Positions 43,147 to 53,120 are shown, numbered from the stretch's first letter. The stretch is 64,000 nucleotides of DNA from Rhodospirillaceae bacterium (GCA_002724635.1 PBPM01000109.1:1-64000); one strand, 5' to 3'. The notes: generated by a model from the letters alone, not told the origin. Numbers and translations are program-made.

Positions 43147-44202
43147 TCAGTCTACGTCCGCGAGATGCCCGCGAACCGCCGCGACGAAGCCGTCCACGTC
43201 AGCTTCCGTGACGCTCCAGGGCACGACGAGCCGGACCGAGCCCTCGTCGCCCGCCCGGTAGAATCCAAACCCATCAGCCTCGAGCGCATCGAGCACCGGG
43301 AGCGGTAGTTGCGCGAAGACGATGTTGGCCTCGGGCTCACGAACCAAGGCCACGCCGTCGGTTGCGGCAAGCCCCGCGGCCAGCCGCGCGGCGCCGGCGT
43401 TAGCGGCCCGGGCAGCTCGTAGCCAGGCGTCGCCCGACAGATACCCGTCGAGCTGAGCCGAGACGAAGCGCATCTTCGACAACAGGTGCCCGCCGCGCTT
43501 GCGCCGTTCCCCGAAGGCGGCCGCCAGCTCTTCGCGGAAGAAGACCACCGCCTCGGCCGCCATCGCGCCACCCTTCGTGGCTCCGAAAGACAGCACGTCC
43601 ACCCCGCGCCGCCAGGTCGCGTCCGCGGCGCTCACATCGAGCGCCGCCAGTGCGTTACCGAACCGCGCACCATCCATGTGCAGTACCAGCCCGTTTTCCT
43701 TCGCGATCGCCGCGATCGCCTCCAAATGGTCGGCGGCATAGACCGTGCCGGCCTCACTTGCCTGCGTAACGGTCACCGCAGCGGGCGGCATGTTGTGCAC
43801 ACCGTGGGGCCGGGCCACCGCGATAGCCGCCGCGAGTGCCACCGGGTCGATGCGCCCGTCCGGCCCGTCGACGAGTGTCAGCTTCGCGCCGCCGGTATAG
43901 AATTCCGGTGCACCGCACTCGTCCGTGGTGGCGTGGCTCAGCGCGTGACAAAAGACCGTCCCGAAGGGCGGACAGACCGCTGACAGGGCGAGCGCATTGG
44001 CGGCCGTGCCGGTCGCGACGGGAAAGGCCCACAGGTCAGACTCGAAGAGACCGCGAAGCCGCGCGGTGACACGTTCGGTCCACGGGTCGTTGCCGTAGGG
44101 CATGGCGTCCGCCTGTGCCGCGTCCGTGACGGCCGCGATCACCTCGGGCAGGGCACCGGCCACATTGTCCGACGCGAAGTTCGCGGGCGGGCGCGCGTTC
44201 AC
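43147..44202 (-). CDS. Low-specificity L-threonine aldolase
   Basis: The 351-residue PLP enzyme has NFASDNVAGALPEVIAAV (SDN active-site Asp), ATGTAANALAL, LVLHMDGARFGNAL (Asp and Arg for PLP) and the Schiff-base Lys in LSFGATKGG. It cleaves threonine or allo-threonine to glycine and acetaldehyde. The GTG at 44202 overlaps the upstream TGA as GTGA and matches the family N-terminus; the ORF-track extension is the neighbour read in another frame. Confidence 0.92.
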   Translation of the reverse strand: MNARPPANFASDNVAGALPEVIAAVTDAAQADAMPYGNDPWTERVTARLRGLFESDLWAFPVATGTAANALALSAVCPPFGTVFCHALSHATTDECGAPEFYTGGAKLTLVDGPDGRIDPVALAAAIAVARPHGVHNMPPAAVTVTQASEAGTVYAADHLEAIAAIAKENGLVLHMDGARFGNALAALDVSAADATWRRGVDVLSFGATKGGAMAAEAVVFFREELAAAFGERRKRGGHLLSKMRFVSAQLDGYLSGDAWLRAARAANAGAARLAAGLAATDGVALVREPEANIVFAQLPLPVLDALEADGFGFYRAGDEGSVRLVVPWSVTEADVDGFVAAVRGHLADVD

Positions 44203-44513
44203 GGGCGAATTTCGGCCTGCACCCGGCCGCTGGACAGCTGGATCACGAAGACCCGCCGGCAGTCGAGCAAGTTCGGCGGCCCGCCGGTGATGATGGTTAG
44301 CCGCCCCGCGTTGGTACTGGCGGCCTCGATTAGGCACTCCGGCGACACCAGACCCAGCGATAGCGGGTCGGGCGCCACTTGGGTATTCTCGCCCCCTGCG
44401 GTCGTGTCCGCACCGCGCGGACCGTCGAATGCCGTCCAGATGACGGCGCTGAGGACGACCAGAATAAGAACGCCTAGGACGATGACAATTGTGCGTAGAA
44501 TCTTGATGGCCAA
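44199..44513 (-). CDS. Small membrane-anchored protein of unknown function
   Basis: The 104-residue protein has one N-terminal membrane helix (TIVIVLGVLILVVLSAVIW) and a periplasmic domain of about 75 residues with two cysteines (PECLIE, LLDCRR) that could form a disulfide. It starts at TTG, chosen because GGAGGG stands five bases before it and no ATG is present. It is divergent from rluD and overlaps the threonine aldolase gene by four bases. Short proteins of this type occur beside rluD in other alphaproteobacteria. Confidence 0.75.
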   Translation of the reverse strand: MAIKILRTIVIVLGVLILVVLSAVIWTAFDGPRGADTTAGGENTQVAPDPLSLGLVSPECLIEAASTNAGRLTIITGGPPNLLDCRRVFVIQLSSGRVQAEIRP

Positions 44514-44548
44514 TGGACCCTCCGAATTGCGAAGTGCAGTCTAGGGAC

Positions 44549-45538
44549 GTGACACAAAAAGACAACGATACCCAGCGGCGGGTGACCGTCGATGCGGCCC
44601 GGGCCGGGGCGCGGCTCGACCAGGTGCTCGCCGAGGCTCTCGACGGCATGTCGCGCTCGCGCCTGAAGCAGCTGATCGAGGGCGGGCATGTGCGCCGGGC
44701 GGGCGAGGTGATCGGCTCGCCCGCGGCGAAGGTCGCCGCCGGCGAGGCCTATGAGGTGACGATCCCCGCACCGGTGGACGCTGCCCCGGTCGGCCAAGCG
44801 ATACCGCTCGACATCCTGTACGAGGACGACGAGCTGATCGTCATCGACAAACCCGCGGGTCTGGTCGTCCATCCCGCACCCGGCAATTCCGACCGCACCC
44901 TAGTCAACGCCCTGATCGCACATTGCGGTGACAGCCTAGCCGGTATCGGAGGCGAGAAGCGGCCGGGCATCGTACACCGGCTCGACAAGGAGACAAGCGG
45001 GGTGATGGTCGCGGCCAAGACCGCCGCCACTCACGCCAACTTGGTCGCGCAATTCTCGGCGCGCAGCGTCGACCGGGCCTATCACGCGATCGTTTGGGGT
45101 ATGCCCGAGCCCGGGGCCGGTGAGATCGAGGGAGCGATCGGGCGTCACCCGAAGAACCGCAAGAAAATGGCTGTCCGCGAGAACGGCGGGAAGTACGCCC
45201 TGACCCGCTACAAGACTTTGTCAGTGTATGGCGGCGGCCTCGCGTCGTTCATCGAATGCCGGCTCGCCACAGGGCGTACCCACCAGATCCGAGTACATCT
45301 GAGCCACCGGGGCCACCCGCTCCTCGGTGACCCAAAATATGGCCGCACCTCGGCGCGCCGAGAGGCCGTTTCCCGCCTCGATCCAGACACAAAAGCGCGG
45401 CTTGGCGCCTTTTCCCGTCAGGCCCTACATGCCCACCGGCTCGGATTCACCCACCCGAAAACTTGTCAACATATTGATTTTACAACGACATTACCCAGCA
45501 GCATGGGCGAGCTTAAGAAAATATTAGAAGCCCTCTAA
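44549..45538 (+). CDS. rluD: 23S rRNA pseudouridine synthase RluD
   Basis: It has an S4 RNA-binding domain (RLDQVLAEALDGMSRSRLKQLIEGGHV) and the pseudouridine synthase domain with the catalytic Asp in GIVHRLDKETSGVMV, then ATGRTHQIRVHL and HPLLGDPKYG. It modifies uridines in 23S rRNA helix 69. The GTG at 44549 has AGGG upstream and avoids overlap with the divergent gene; the ATG at 44513 is the alternative. rpoH follows 105 bases downstream, a common arrangement in alphaproteobacteria. Confidence 0.93.
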   Translation: MTQKDNDTQRRVTVDAARAGARLDQVLAEALDGMSRSRLKQLIEGGHVRRAGEVIGSPAAKVAAGEAYEVTIPAPVDAAPVGQAIPLDILYEDDELIVIDKPAGLVVHPAPGNSDRTLVNALIAHCGDSLAGIGGEKRPGIVHRLDKETSGVMVAAKTAATHANLVAQFSARSVDRAYHAIVWGMPEPGAGEIEGAIGRHPKNRKKMAVRENGGKYALTRYKTLSVYGGGLASFIECRLATGRTHQIRVHLSHRGHPLLGDPKYGRTSARREAVSRLDPDTKARLGAFSRQALHAHRLGFTHPKTCQHIDFTTTLPSSMGELKKILEAL

Positions 45539-45542
45539 GACA

Positions 45543-45572
45543 TTGCGGATCGGCATGAAAACACCATATTTA
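45543..45572 (+). promoter_or_regulatory. Candidate sigma70-type promoter of rpoH
   Basis: TTGCGG, an 18-base spacer and TATTTA lie just after the rluD stop and 72 bases before the rpoH start. The -10 region is AT-rich in a G+C-rich setting. This is by eye only, and heat-shock or other promoters may also exist. Confidence 0.3.
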
Positions 45573-45643
45573 AGTGGCAAGCTGACATAACTGGAGCGTT
45601 CAGCGCAGTCCGTCCGCGCCCGCGAATTGTGGGAGAAACATAA

Positions 45644-46537
45644 ATGGCATCGCCACAGCTTCCGTCGCTTACGCCCGAGGGCAACCTTTCGCGATATCTG
45701 CAGGAAATCCGCAAGTTCCCCATGCTCGAGGCCGAACAGGAGTTTATGGCGGCCAAGCGCTGGGTCGAACATGACGATGTGGACGCCGCCCATCAGCTTG
45801 TGACCAGTCATCTGCGGCTCGTGGCCAAGATCGCCATGGGCTACCGCGGCTACGGGCTGCCGGTCGCCGAGCTGATTTCCGAGGGCAATGTGGGCCTGAT
45901 GCAGGCGGTCAAGAAGTTCGATCCCGATCGGGGCTTCCGCCTGTCGACCTATGCGATGTGGTGGATCCGCGCCGCCATTCAGGAATACATCCTGCATTCT
46001 TGGAGCCTAGTCAAAATGGGTACGACAGCGGCCCAGAAGAAATTGTTCTTCAACCTGCGCCACATGAAGGGCCAGCTCAAGGCCCTCGACGAGGGCGACC
46101 TGCCGCCCGAACAGGTCGAGCATATCGCTAAGGAGCTTAGCGTCACCGAGAACGACGTGGTGATGATGAACCGCCGCCTCGCCGGTCCCGATGGCTCGCT
46201 CAACGCGCCGCTGCGCAAGGATGGCGACGGCGACGGCGAGTGGATGGACTGGCTCGTCGACGAATCCGAATCCCAAGAAGCGGAGCTGGTCGAACAGGAC
46301 GAACTCGAAAAGCGCCGTAGCCTGCTGGAGGAAGCAATGGAAGGCCTGAACGAGCGTGAGCGCTACATCCTGACCGAGCGCCGGCTGCGCGAGAATCCCG
46401 TCACCCTTGAGGATCTGTCGCAGGAATACGACATTAGCCGCGAACGAGTGCGCCAGATCGAGATGCGCGCGTTCGAGAAACTTCAGAAGGCGATGAAGAA
46501 CCTGACAATCGATCGGCAGGTCGCCGCGCCGCAGTAA
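45644..46537 (+). CDS. rpoH: RNA polymerase sigma-32 factor
   Basis: The 297-residue sigma factor directs heat-shock transcription. Region 2 (SHLRLVAKIAMGYRGYGLPVAELISEGNVGLMQAVKKFDP, then STYAMWWIRAAIQEYIL), the RpoH box QKKLFFNLR and region 4 with the helix-turn-helix (LEDLSQEYDISRERVRQIEMRAFEKLQ) are all present. GGGAG stands before the ATG. It is convergent with purA. Confidence 0.96.
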   Translation: MASPQLPSLTPEGNLSRYLQEIRKFPMLEAEQEFMAAKRWVEHDDVDAAHQLVTSHLRLVAKIAMGYRGYGLPVAELISEGNVGLMQAVKKFDPDRGFRLSTYAMWWIRAAIQEYILHSWSLVKMGTTAAQKKLFFNLRHMKGQLKALDEGDLPPEQVEHIAKELSVTENDVVMMNRRLAGPDGSLNAPLRKDGDGDGEWMDWLVDESESQEAELVEQDELEKRRSLLEEAMEGLNERERYILTERRLRENPVTLEDLSQEYDISRERVRQIEMRAFEKLQKAMKNLTIDRQVAAPQ

Positions 46538-46725
46538 GGCTGCTGCCGGACAATCGGATCAGGCGCCGCGGGGCGGCAGCGGGTTCACAGCCACCCAGAA
46601 CCCCGGCTTCGTCAAGTGTCAACGTGGCGCCACTCATTCAATCCACGCATCACTTCGCGGGCGATCAAGATCACCGCGAATCCAGCACTTTAGATAGGAT
46701 GAAGGCAAAAGAGGGCTAACACGCC

Positions 46726-48018
46726 TCAATCGGCGAAGGGATCACGAACGAGGATCGTGTCCTGACGTTCGGGGCTTGTCGACAGAAGTGCCACAGGCGC
46801 TTCGATAAGCTCCTCGATGCGCCGCACATACTTGATCGCCGTGGCTGGAAGATCCGCCCAGCTGCGCGCCCCCTGGGTGCTCGTCTGCCAGCCTTCCATG
46901 GTCTCGTAGACCGGGGTGACACTGGCCTGCGCGCGCACGCCGGCGGGAAAGCGCGACACTTCAATGCCATCGACTGTATAGCCGACACACACCTTGAGTT
47001 CCTCCATACCATCCAGAACGTCGAGCTTGGTCAGCGCGATGCCGTTGATACCGCCGACCCTAACCGCCTGGCGCACCGTCACCGAATCGAACCAGCCGCA
47101 GCGGCGTCGACGGCCGGTTACCGTCCCGAACTCGTGGCCGCGTTCACCCAGGAGGGCGCCGATCTCGTTCTCCTGTTCCGTGGGAAACGGACCGCTGCCG
47201 ACTCGCGTCGTATAGGCCTTGGTGATCCCGAGTACATAGCCGATCGTGGCCGGCGAGACACCGGAACCGGCGGCCGCCTGGCCCGCCACGGTGTTCGAAG
47301 ACGTCACGAATGGGTAGGTGCCATGATCGATATCGAGCATCGCACCCTGTGCACCCTCAAACAGGATTCGCTTGCCCGCCTTGCGTGCATCGTCGAGAAG
47401 ATCCCAGACCGGCGCAGCGAACGACAGCAACCGGTCGGCGATCTCCTCAATCCGCCCCATCAACTCAGCCTTGTCCACCGTCTCGGCGCCCAGTCCCCGC
47501 AAAAGGGCATTGTGATGAAACAGCAGATGATCGACGCGCGCGTCGAGAGTTTCGCGGTGTGCCAGATCGCAGACCCGGATGGCGCGGCGTCCCACCTTGT
47601 CCTCGTAGGCAGGCCCGATGCCGCGTCCCGTCGTGCCGATCTTGTCTGCGCCGCGCGCCTGCTCAATCGCCTGATCGAGATGAGGATGCACGGGCAGGAT
47701 CAGACTGGCATTGTCGGCTAACTTGAGCGTCTCCGGCGAGACGTCGACACCCATCTCGATGACATGGTCGATCTCGCCGAGCAGCGCCCACGGATCGACG
47801 ACTACACCGTTCCCGATGATGCCGATCTTTCCCGGGCGCACCACGCCCGATGGCAACAGGCTGAGCTTATAGACCTTGCCATCGATAACCAGCGTGTGGC
47901 CGGCATTGTGGCCACCCTGGAAGCGCACCACCACATCGGCGCGCTCCGACAGCCAGTCGACGATCTTGCCTTTGCCCTCATCACCCCACTGGGATCCCAC
48001 AACCGTTACATTCGCCAT
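46726..48018 (-). CDS. purA: Adenylosuccinate synthetase
   Basis: It joins IMP and aspartate with GTP in AMP synthesis. The 430-residue protein has the GTP motif [41 protein letters not shown] with the IMP-binding Arg, [23 protein letters not shown], and [12 protein letters not shown]. hisZ lies 12 bases upstream on the same strand, the usual alphaproteobacterial pairing. The gap to rpoH, 46538-46725, holds no clear gene or terminator. Confidence 0.97.
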   Translation of the reverse strand: MANVTVVGSQWGDEGKGKIVDWLSERADVVVRFQGGHNAGHTLVIDGKVYKLSLLPSGVVRPGKIGIIGNGVVVDPWALLGEIDHVIEMGVDVSPETLKLADNASLILPVHPHLDQAIEQARGADKIGTTGRGIGPAYEDKVGRRAIRVCDLAHRETLDARVDHLLFHHNALLRGLGAETVDKAELMGRIEEIADRLLSFAAPVWDLLDDARKAGKRILFEGAQGAMLDIDHGTYPFVTSSNTVAGQAAAGSGVSPATIGYVLGITKAYTTRVGSGPFPTEQENEIGALLGERGHEFGTVTGRRRRCGWFDSVTVRQAVRVGGINGIALTKLDVLDGMEELKVCVGYTVDGIEVSRFPAGVRAQASVTPVYETMEGWQTSTQGARSWADLPATAIKYVRRIEELIEAPVALLSTSPERQDTILVRDPFAD

Positions 48019-48030
48019 CGATCCATTCCA

Positions 48031-49212
48031 TCAAGTGTCATCGCCAACTTCCGCAGGCGCGCCATCGATGAGGAGATGGCTACATTCCGCACGGCGCGCA
48101 CACTCCGCCGAATCCTCATCCGCCGATATCGCCGCGACCGTGATCCAGCCCGCCTCGCGGAACGCTGCACCTTCGCGAAACGCCGTGCCGTATGGCAGAT
48201 AGAGCCGATCTCCCCGATCCGGCGTCGGTAAAGCGCGGAGGATAGAATCCATGTAGAGAGTGACCCCCGTAGCGGCCTCTCCGGCGCCGGTTATATATCG
48301 TCCCCCGCGACCCAGTTCACCACGCACACCCTCGGCGAACAGGGTGAAACTCACACCCGTATGATACTCGAATCCGCGATACTCCACTGGGTCAAGGGTT
48401 AATGGCAGGTCGGGCACCGCCGCGCGCAGGCCAGCCACCACGGTGGACAGGCGCTCAACCTCGGCGCGAGCATCCGGTGGCAATTGGATCTCGTTCAGTT
48501 CTCTGATGACTTTGTCGGCCGGGCCGACGGCCTCGATCAACGCACACAAGGCCTTGGCGGCATCGGAGAATGCGACTCCCTGACAGCGCAGAATATCGCC
48601 TGTTGAGTCCCCATCCTTTCGGTCGAGCGCGGCCCTGAGATCCTGTGCCGTCGTCGCATCGAGATCGAGTTGCGCTAGGATATTGGTGACCAACGCCGGC
48701 GAATTCAGGTCTACGGTCGGCCGCGACACCCCTGCGGCTGCGAGCGCTTCGGCGGCCAGCGAGACCACCTCAACGTCCGCCACAACACCCGCCGCGCCGA
48801 TCAGCTCGAGCCCGACTTGCGCAAACTGCCGCTCGGGACGCAGTTGGTTTCCGCGTACACGAAGGATTTCTCCCGCATAAGACAGGCGCAGCGGACGAAC
48901 CTCATCCGCAAGGCGCGCCTCGGCGATGCGCGCGACCTGCAGGGTGATATCGGCACGCACAGCCATCATGCGCTGGCTGACCGGGTCCATGACCCGAAAC
49001 ATCTGGCCGGCGAGGCTGCCACCGCCATTGGTGCCGTTGCCGACAAGCGTGGATTCGAACTCCACCAACGGGGGTTTGACCTGCTCGTATCCGCTCGCCC
49101 GGAAAACATTCATGATTCCGGATATGACGGCCATCTCCTGTGCTGCGTGCGGCGGCAGGGTGTCGTGAAGTCCAGCGGGCAAAAGCGCCCCGTTATCAAA
49201 TGAATCGCTCAT
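48031..49212 (-). CDS. hisZ: ATP phosphoribosyltransferase regulatory subunit
   Basis: The 393-residue protein is a catalytically inactive paralogue of class II histidyl-tRNA synthetase that partners the short HisG in histidine synthesis. It has LPAGLHDTLPPHA, FRVMDPVSQRMMAVRADITLQVARIA, RLSYAGEILRV, and GFEYHTGVSFTLF. Class II HisRS motif 3 and the anticodon domain are absent, so HisZ is favoured over HisS. The ATG at 49212 matches the family start. The frame is open upstream as far as the serA stop. hisG is not in the window. Confidence 0.9.
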   Translation of the reverse strand: MSDSFDNGALLPAGLHDTLPPHAAQEMAVISGIMNVFRASGYEQVKPPLVEFESTLVGNGTNGGGSLAGQMFRVMDPVSQRMMAVRADITLQVARIAEARLADEVRPLRLSYAGEILRVRGNQLRPERQFAQVGLELIGAAGVVADVEVVSLAAEALAAAGVSRPTVDLNSPALVTNILAQLDLDATTAQDLRAALDRKDGDSTGDILRCQGVAFSDAAKALCALIEAVGPADKVIRELNEIQLPPDARAEVERLSTVVAGLRAAVPDLPLTLDPVEYRGFEYHTGVSFTLFAEGVRGELGRGGRYITGAGEAATGVTLYMDSILRALPTPDRGDRLYLPYGTAFREGAAFREAGWITVAAISADEDSAECARRAECSHLLIDGAPAEVGDDT

Positions 49213-49455
49213 ATCGGCGCGGGGTTTAAACGGTTTGACAGGCGTCGGCAATGGTACGCCTAGCACACAGAGTCGGGAATCGGAGAACCCGGCCGATACG
49301 ATCGTGCCGTCAGCAAGGCCGTGAAACGCGTAGACAAAACCGCCGGCATAGAGAATGGCGGGGTGCACCGCCGAGAAGATCTGCTGCTGATGAGAAACCG
49401 CGTCAAACTCGCACAGACGCAGCGTACCGCCAACATAAAGCCGTCCAAAACCGCA
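49213..49455 (-). other. Open but unassigned region between serA and hisZ
   Basis: These 243 bases keep the same reading frame open from the serA TGA to the hisZ ATG without a stop. The translation (for example AVHPAILYAGGFVYAFHG) is not like HisZ or any family I recognise and third-position bias is weak. It is probably the non-coding spacer that holds the hisZ promoter, but a longer HisZ N-terminus from the GTG at 49368 cannot be excluded. Confidence 0.4.
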
Positions 49456-51033
49456 TCAAAAGTTTAGGGCCTTTGCCTGAACCACGTTCGGCAGGGCAGC
49501 CACAGCAGCCAGAACGTCGGCAGGCACCTCATGATCGACCTCAACCAGCGCGATGGCGTCATCGCCCGACGCCGTACGGCCGAGCTGGAAGGTTGCAATG
49601 TTCAGTCCGGCATCTCCGAGAACCGTCCCCAGATGGCCGATTAGCCCCGGCTTGTCCTCGTTGTTGACGTACAGCATATGATGCCCGAGCTCTGCCTCCA
49701 TCGGCACACCCTTTACGTCCACGACCCGCGGCCGGTCGCCGCCGAAGAGGGTACCGGCAACCGAACGTGTGTTATTCTCGGTGACCACCGTCAGGCGCAC
49801 TAGAGTCTGGTAGTCACCCTCGCGCGCGGTCCTCACCTCCGACACGTCGATCCCTCGGTCCTGCGCCATGACCGGCGCGTTGACCATGTTTACACTGTCG
49901 AGCACCGGCGAGAGTAGACCCTTCAATGCCGCCGCGCTGAGCGGCTTGGTGTTCAATTCTGCCGCATGTCCCTCATATTCGATGGTCACACTTTTGACGC
50001 TGGATTCCACGAGCTGACCGGCGAAACTGCCAAGCAGTTCGGCGAGCTTCATGTAGGGGGTTAGGCGCGGCGCATCCTCGGCCGAGACCGACGGCATGTT
50101 CAGCGCATTCACGACCGCTCCGGTCAGCAGATAGTCCGACATCTGCTCGGCGATCTGGATCGCCACATTCACTTGTGCCTCGGTCGTGCTTGCACCCAGA
50201 TGCGGCGTGCAGACTAGATTCTCAAGCCCGAACAGTGCGTTCTCCCTAGCCGGTTCTTCCTCAAATACGTCCAGCGCCGCGCCGGCGACATGGGCGGATT
50301 CGAGCGCGGCCTTTAAGTCCGACTCGACGACAAGCCCGCCACGTGCGCAATTCACAATGCGAACTCCCGGCTTCGTCTTCGCCAGTGCCACCGCGTCGAT
50401 AATGCCGCGGGTCTGATCGGTGAGCGGCGTATGCAAAGTGATGAAGTCGGCGCGCCGCAACAGCGTGTCCAGATCCCCCTTTTCCACGCCCAGCTCCCGC
50501 GCACGCTCCTCGCTGAGAAACGGATCGAAGGCCACGACCTTCATCTTCAGCCCCAGGGCGCGTTCGGCAACTATCGATCCGATATTGCCGCAACCGATCA
50601 GGCCAAGGGTCTTTGCCGTGAGCTCCACGCCCATGAAGCGTGACTTCTCCCACTTGCCTTCTTGGGTCGAGATATTCGCCTCGGGAATCTGCCGGGCCAG
50701 CGCCATCATCATCGCGATCGCATGTTCGGCGGTAGTGATCGCGTTACCGAAGGGCGTGTTCATCACGACGATGCCGCGCGCGGTGGCCGCATCTCGGTCG
50801 ATATTGTCAACCCCGATACCGGCGCGGCCAATCACCTTCATGTTGCTAGCTGCGTCAAGGACCTTCGCGTTAGCCTTGGTGGCCGAGCGGATCGCGAGAC
50901 CGTCATAGTCGCCGATTATGGCGATCAGTTCGTCTTCGGACAGACCGGTCGTCACGTCGACCTCAATCCCGCGATCGGCGAAAATCTCGGCTGCGCGGTC
51001 ACTCATCTTGTCGGAAATCAGTACTTTGGGCAT
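49456..51033 (-). CDS. serA: D-3-phosphoglycerate dehydrogenase (long form)
   Basis: The first enzyme of serine synthesis, oxidising 3-phosphoglycerate with NAD. The 525-residue protein has VIGRAGIGVDNIDRDAAT, the NAD motif LGLIGCGNIGSIVAERA, INCARGG-type catalytic Arg region (VRIVNCARGGLV), VCTPHLGAST with the catalytic His, an intervening domain and a C-terminal ACT domain (HHMLYVNNEDKPGLIGHLG) for serine feedback. The ATG at 51033 fits the family; ORF-track residues further up do not. serC lies 58 bases upstream in the same operon. Confidence 0.96.
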   Translation of the reverse strand: MPKVLISDKMSDRAAEIFADRGIEVDVTTGLSEDELIAIIGDYDGLAIRSATKANAKVLDAASNMKVIGRAGIGVDNIDRDAATARGIVVMNTPFGNAITTAEHAIAMMMALARQIPEANISTQEGKWEKSRFMGVELTAKTLGLIGCGNIGSIVAERALGLKMKVVAFDPFLSEERARELGVEKGDLDTLLRRADFITLHTPLTDQTRGIIDAVALAKTKPGVRIVNCARGGLVVESDLKAALESAHVAGAALDVFEEEPARENALFGLENLVCTPHLGASTTEAQVNVAIQIAEQMSDYLLTGAVVNALNMPSVSAEDAPRLTPYMKLAELLGSFAGQLVESSVKSVTIEYEGHAAELNTKPLSAAALKGLLSPVLDSVNMVNAPVMAQDRGIDVSEVRTAREGDYQTLVRLTVVTENNTRSVAGTLFGGDRPRVVDVKGVPMEAELGHHMLYVNNEDKPGLIGHLGTVLGDAGLNIATFQLGRTASGDDAIALVEVDHEVPADVLAAVAALPNVVQAKALNF

Positions 51034-51091
51034 GGGATCATCCTTCCGCGTTTCTGCGGGTCTCGGAAATATTTGGAATGGTCGCCACCGG

Positions 51092-52273
51092 TCACGCGAC
51101 CGCGATGGCACGCGCGGCCTTAACGGTTTCATAGGCCCAGTCGAGCCAAGGCATGAGGGCCTCTAGGTCGGCCTGCTCGACGGTCGCGCCGGCCCAGATT
51201 CGCAGCCCCGGGGGTGCGTCGCGATAGGCGCCGATGTCGAACGCGATTCCCTCGTCGTCGAGCCGCGACGCCACTGCCTTGGCGATAGCGGCCTGTTCAT
51301 CGGCGGGAAGCGCGGCGAACCAGGAATCCGTCACCTTCAGGCATACACTCGTAGTAGATCGTAGCTTAGGGTCATCAGCGAGAAATGCCGCCCAGTCCGA
51401 TCCCGCCACCCAAGCCTCGATCACGCCGAAGTTGGCATTCGACCGTGCGATCAGTGCATCGATGCCGCCGATCTCGCGCGACCATTCAAGCGCGTCGAGA
51501 TGATCCTCCACGCAAAGCATCGATGGTGTGTTGATCGTGCTACCCTTGAAGATGTCTTCGTTGAGCTTGCCCCCCTTAGTCAGGCGGAAGATCTTGGGCA
51601 TCGGCCAGGGCGGTGCATAACTCTCGAGGCGTTCGACTGCCCGCGGACTGAGCACTAGCATACCGTGCTGCGCCTCACCGCCCAGCACTTTCTGCCAGGA
51701 CCAAGTGACGATATCGAGCTTGTCCCAAGGCAGATCCATGGCGAAGGCGGCGGATGTTGCATCACACAGGGTGAGGCCTGCGCGGTTGTCGGGAATCCAG
51801 TCGCCGTTTGGGACGCGCACGCCCGAGGTCGTCCCGTTCCACGTAAAGATCACATCCCGCGTGAAATCGACCGCTGCCAAGTCCGGCAATGCGCCGTAAT
51901 CAGCTTCGAGCACACGAACATTGTCGAGTTTCAGCTGCTGGACCACATCCGTCGCCCAGCCTTGGCCGAAGCTCTCCCAAGCGAGAATATCGATGGTACG
52001 CGCACCGAGAACCGACCACATGGCCATCTCGAACGCACCCGTATCGGAGGCCGGCACGATTCCGATACGGTAGTCGGCCGGTATACCGAGGATCGCGCGG
52101 CTGTCCTCGATGACACGCTGGAGCTTGGTCTTGGGACCCTTGGCGCGATGCGATCGGCCAATGCTGGCGTCGCCGAGGGCTTCTAGCGACCAACCGGGTC
52201 GCTTAGCGCAGGGGCCGGATGAAAAGAGGGGTGAAGCCGGACGGATGCCCGGCTTAGTCGTTGCTTGCGTCAT
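51092..52273 (-). CDS. serC: Phosphoserine aminotransferase
   Basis: The second enzyme of serine synthesis, a PLP aminotransferase. The 393-residue protein is the alphaproteobacterial type: [22 protein letters not shown] at the start, [36 protein letters not shown] with the PLP Asp, and the Schiff-base Lys in [11 protein letters not shown]. The ATG at 52273 has AAGGAG nine bases upstream, inside a hairpin of the leader. serA follows. Confidence 0.95.
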   Translation of the reverse strand: MTQATTKPGIRPASPLFSSGPCAKRPGWSLEALGDASIGRSHRAKGPKTKLQRVIEDSRAILGIPADYRIGIVPASDTGAFEMAMWSVLGARTIDILAWESFGQGWATDVVQQLKLDNVRVLEADYGALPDLAAVDFTRDVIFTWNGTTSGVRVPNGDWIPDNRAGLTLCDATSAAFAMDLPWDKLDIVTWSWQKVLGGEAQHGMLVLSPRAVERLESYAPPWPMPKIFRLTKGGKLNEDIFKGSTINTPSMLCVEDHLDALEWSREIGGIDALIARSNANFGVIEAWVAGSDWAAFLADDPKLRSTTSVCLKVTDSWFAALPADEQAAIAKAVASRLDDEGIAFDIGAYRDAPPGLRIWAGATVEQADLEALMPWLDWAYETVKAARAIAVA

Positions 52274-52345
52274 GTACGCGCTCCTTACAGAACGCCGCAC
52301 CTCGTTGGGGAGGTGTGGCCCGCGGGAGAAATTAGGGGTATTTGG
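52274..52345 (-). promoter_or_regulatory. serC leader-like RNA structure
   Basis: On the minus strand CCACACCTC and GAGGTGCGG (52295-52318) form a nearly perfect stem, and GCGTTC/GAGCGC (52278-52295) form a second stem whose 3' side holds the GGAG Shine-Dalgarno. This agrees with the serC leader known from alphaproteobacteria, in which the last stem covers the ribosome-binding site. The ligand or mechanism is not known. The two stems were found by eye. Confidence 0.6.
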
Positions 52346-52661
52346 CGTGGGGTCAAGCGCCTCATTGTCGCAGCTCCCTCGATCTTCAAATAAGGCTGCA
52401 ATACCAAGGTGCAAAGAGACTAAAGACCAGCCATAAGATGATTAGCAACGGGGTACCACGCGCACGAATTCGACGAATCGATAATTGCCGGACGCATCAA
52501 GAGCAGATTCGTCTAATTACTAACCGGCGAGGCGGACGAACAGTTCGCGGCTAAGATCAGCCACATGCCCAGCTGGCTGAGGTCCAATCTTGCGATACTG
52601 CTGATCATCTTGTTACACGCGGCCGCGCGTCAGAAGCGCCACCAGTTGAGCATGCCGGCAG
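52346..52661. other. Gene-free stretch between serC leader and MaoC pair
   Basis: No convincing gene on either strand. A plus-strand run that encodes MPSWLRSNLAILLIILLHAA reads like a membrane helix but has no start signal and extends into the MaoC gene in the opposite sense. The serC promoter must lie in the right part of 52346-52450. Confidence 0.5.
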
Positions 52662-53120
52662 CTAGTCCGCATTCCCGCCAGCGCGGCTGCGCACGAATAT
52701 AGTAGCCTCGAATGTCAGCACCAGACCGGATTCGGTCTCGACCGAAAATCCGAGCGTAACGACCCCGCGCCCGGGATCGGAGCGCGTGAGCCGCGCCTCC
52801 AGAATTTCGACGCGGGTCGAAAGCGTCTCGCCTGGGCGCACGGGCGCCGTCCAGCGAATCTTGTCCATGCCCGGCCCACCCAGGCCAGTGCCATCCACCG
52901 CACCGGTGCTGATGAACTGACCCGTCGCGATCGCCACGGTCTGGAAACCGCTGGCGACATGCTCGCCGAACGCGGATTCCTTCGCGGCCTCAGGATCGGT
53001 ATGGAACAGCTGCGGATCATGCAGTTCCGCGAACCAAATGATCTCGTCGGCGTTGAGAGTGACGGGCACCGTCTCGAACACTCTGCCGGCCGTGTAGTCC
53101 TCGAGATAAAGCCCGCTCAT
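52662..53120 (-). CDS. MaoC-like hotdog dehydratase/hydratase, second of a pair
   Basis: The 152-residue single hotdog protein has WFAELHDPQLFHTDPEAAKES with Asp and His of the hydratase site (D-x-N/Q-x-x-H type) and GGPGMDKIRWTAPVRPGETL. It overlaps the previous gene by ATGA (53117-53120) and is its paralogue. Such proteins hydrate enoyl-CoA; the tandem pair may form a heterodimer like the fused double-hotdog hydratases. Substrate not known. Confidence 0.87.
   Translation of the reverse strand: MSGLYLEDYTAGRVFETVPVTLNADEIIWFAELHDPQLFHTDPEAAKESAFGEHVASGFQTVAIATGQFISTGAVDGTGLGGPGMDKIRWTAPVRPGETLSTRVEILEARLTRSDPGRGVVTLGFSVETESGLVLTFEATIFVRSRAGGNAD

Noticed and set aside
44513-44548. RluD start at the ATG 44513
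   Set aside because: It would overlap the TTG start of the divergent membrane protein and adds residues outside the S4 domain. The GTG at 44549 has its own AGGG; the earlier start stays possible.
46560-46680. Minus-strand reading VILIAREVMRGLNEWRHVDT after purA
   Set aside because: Short, protein-like stretch, but with no start, no homologue I recognise and a stop just upstream. Too little to call a remnant.
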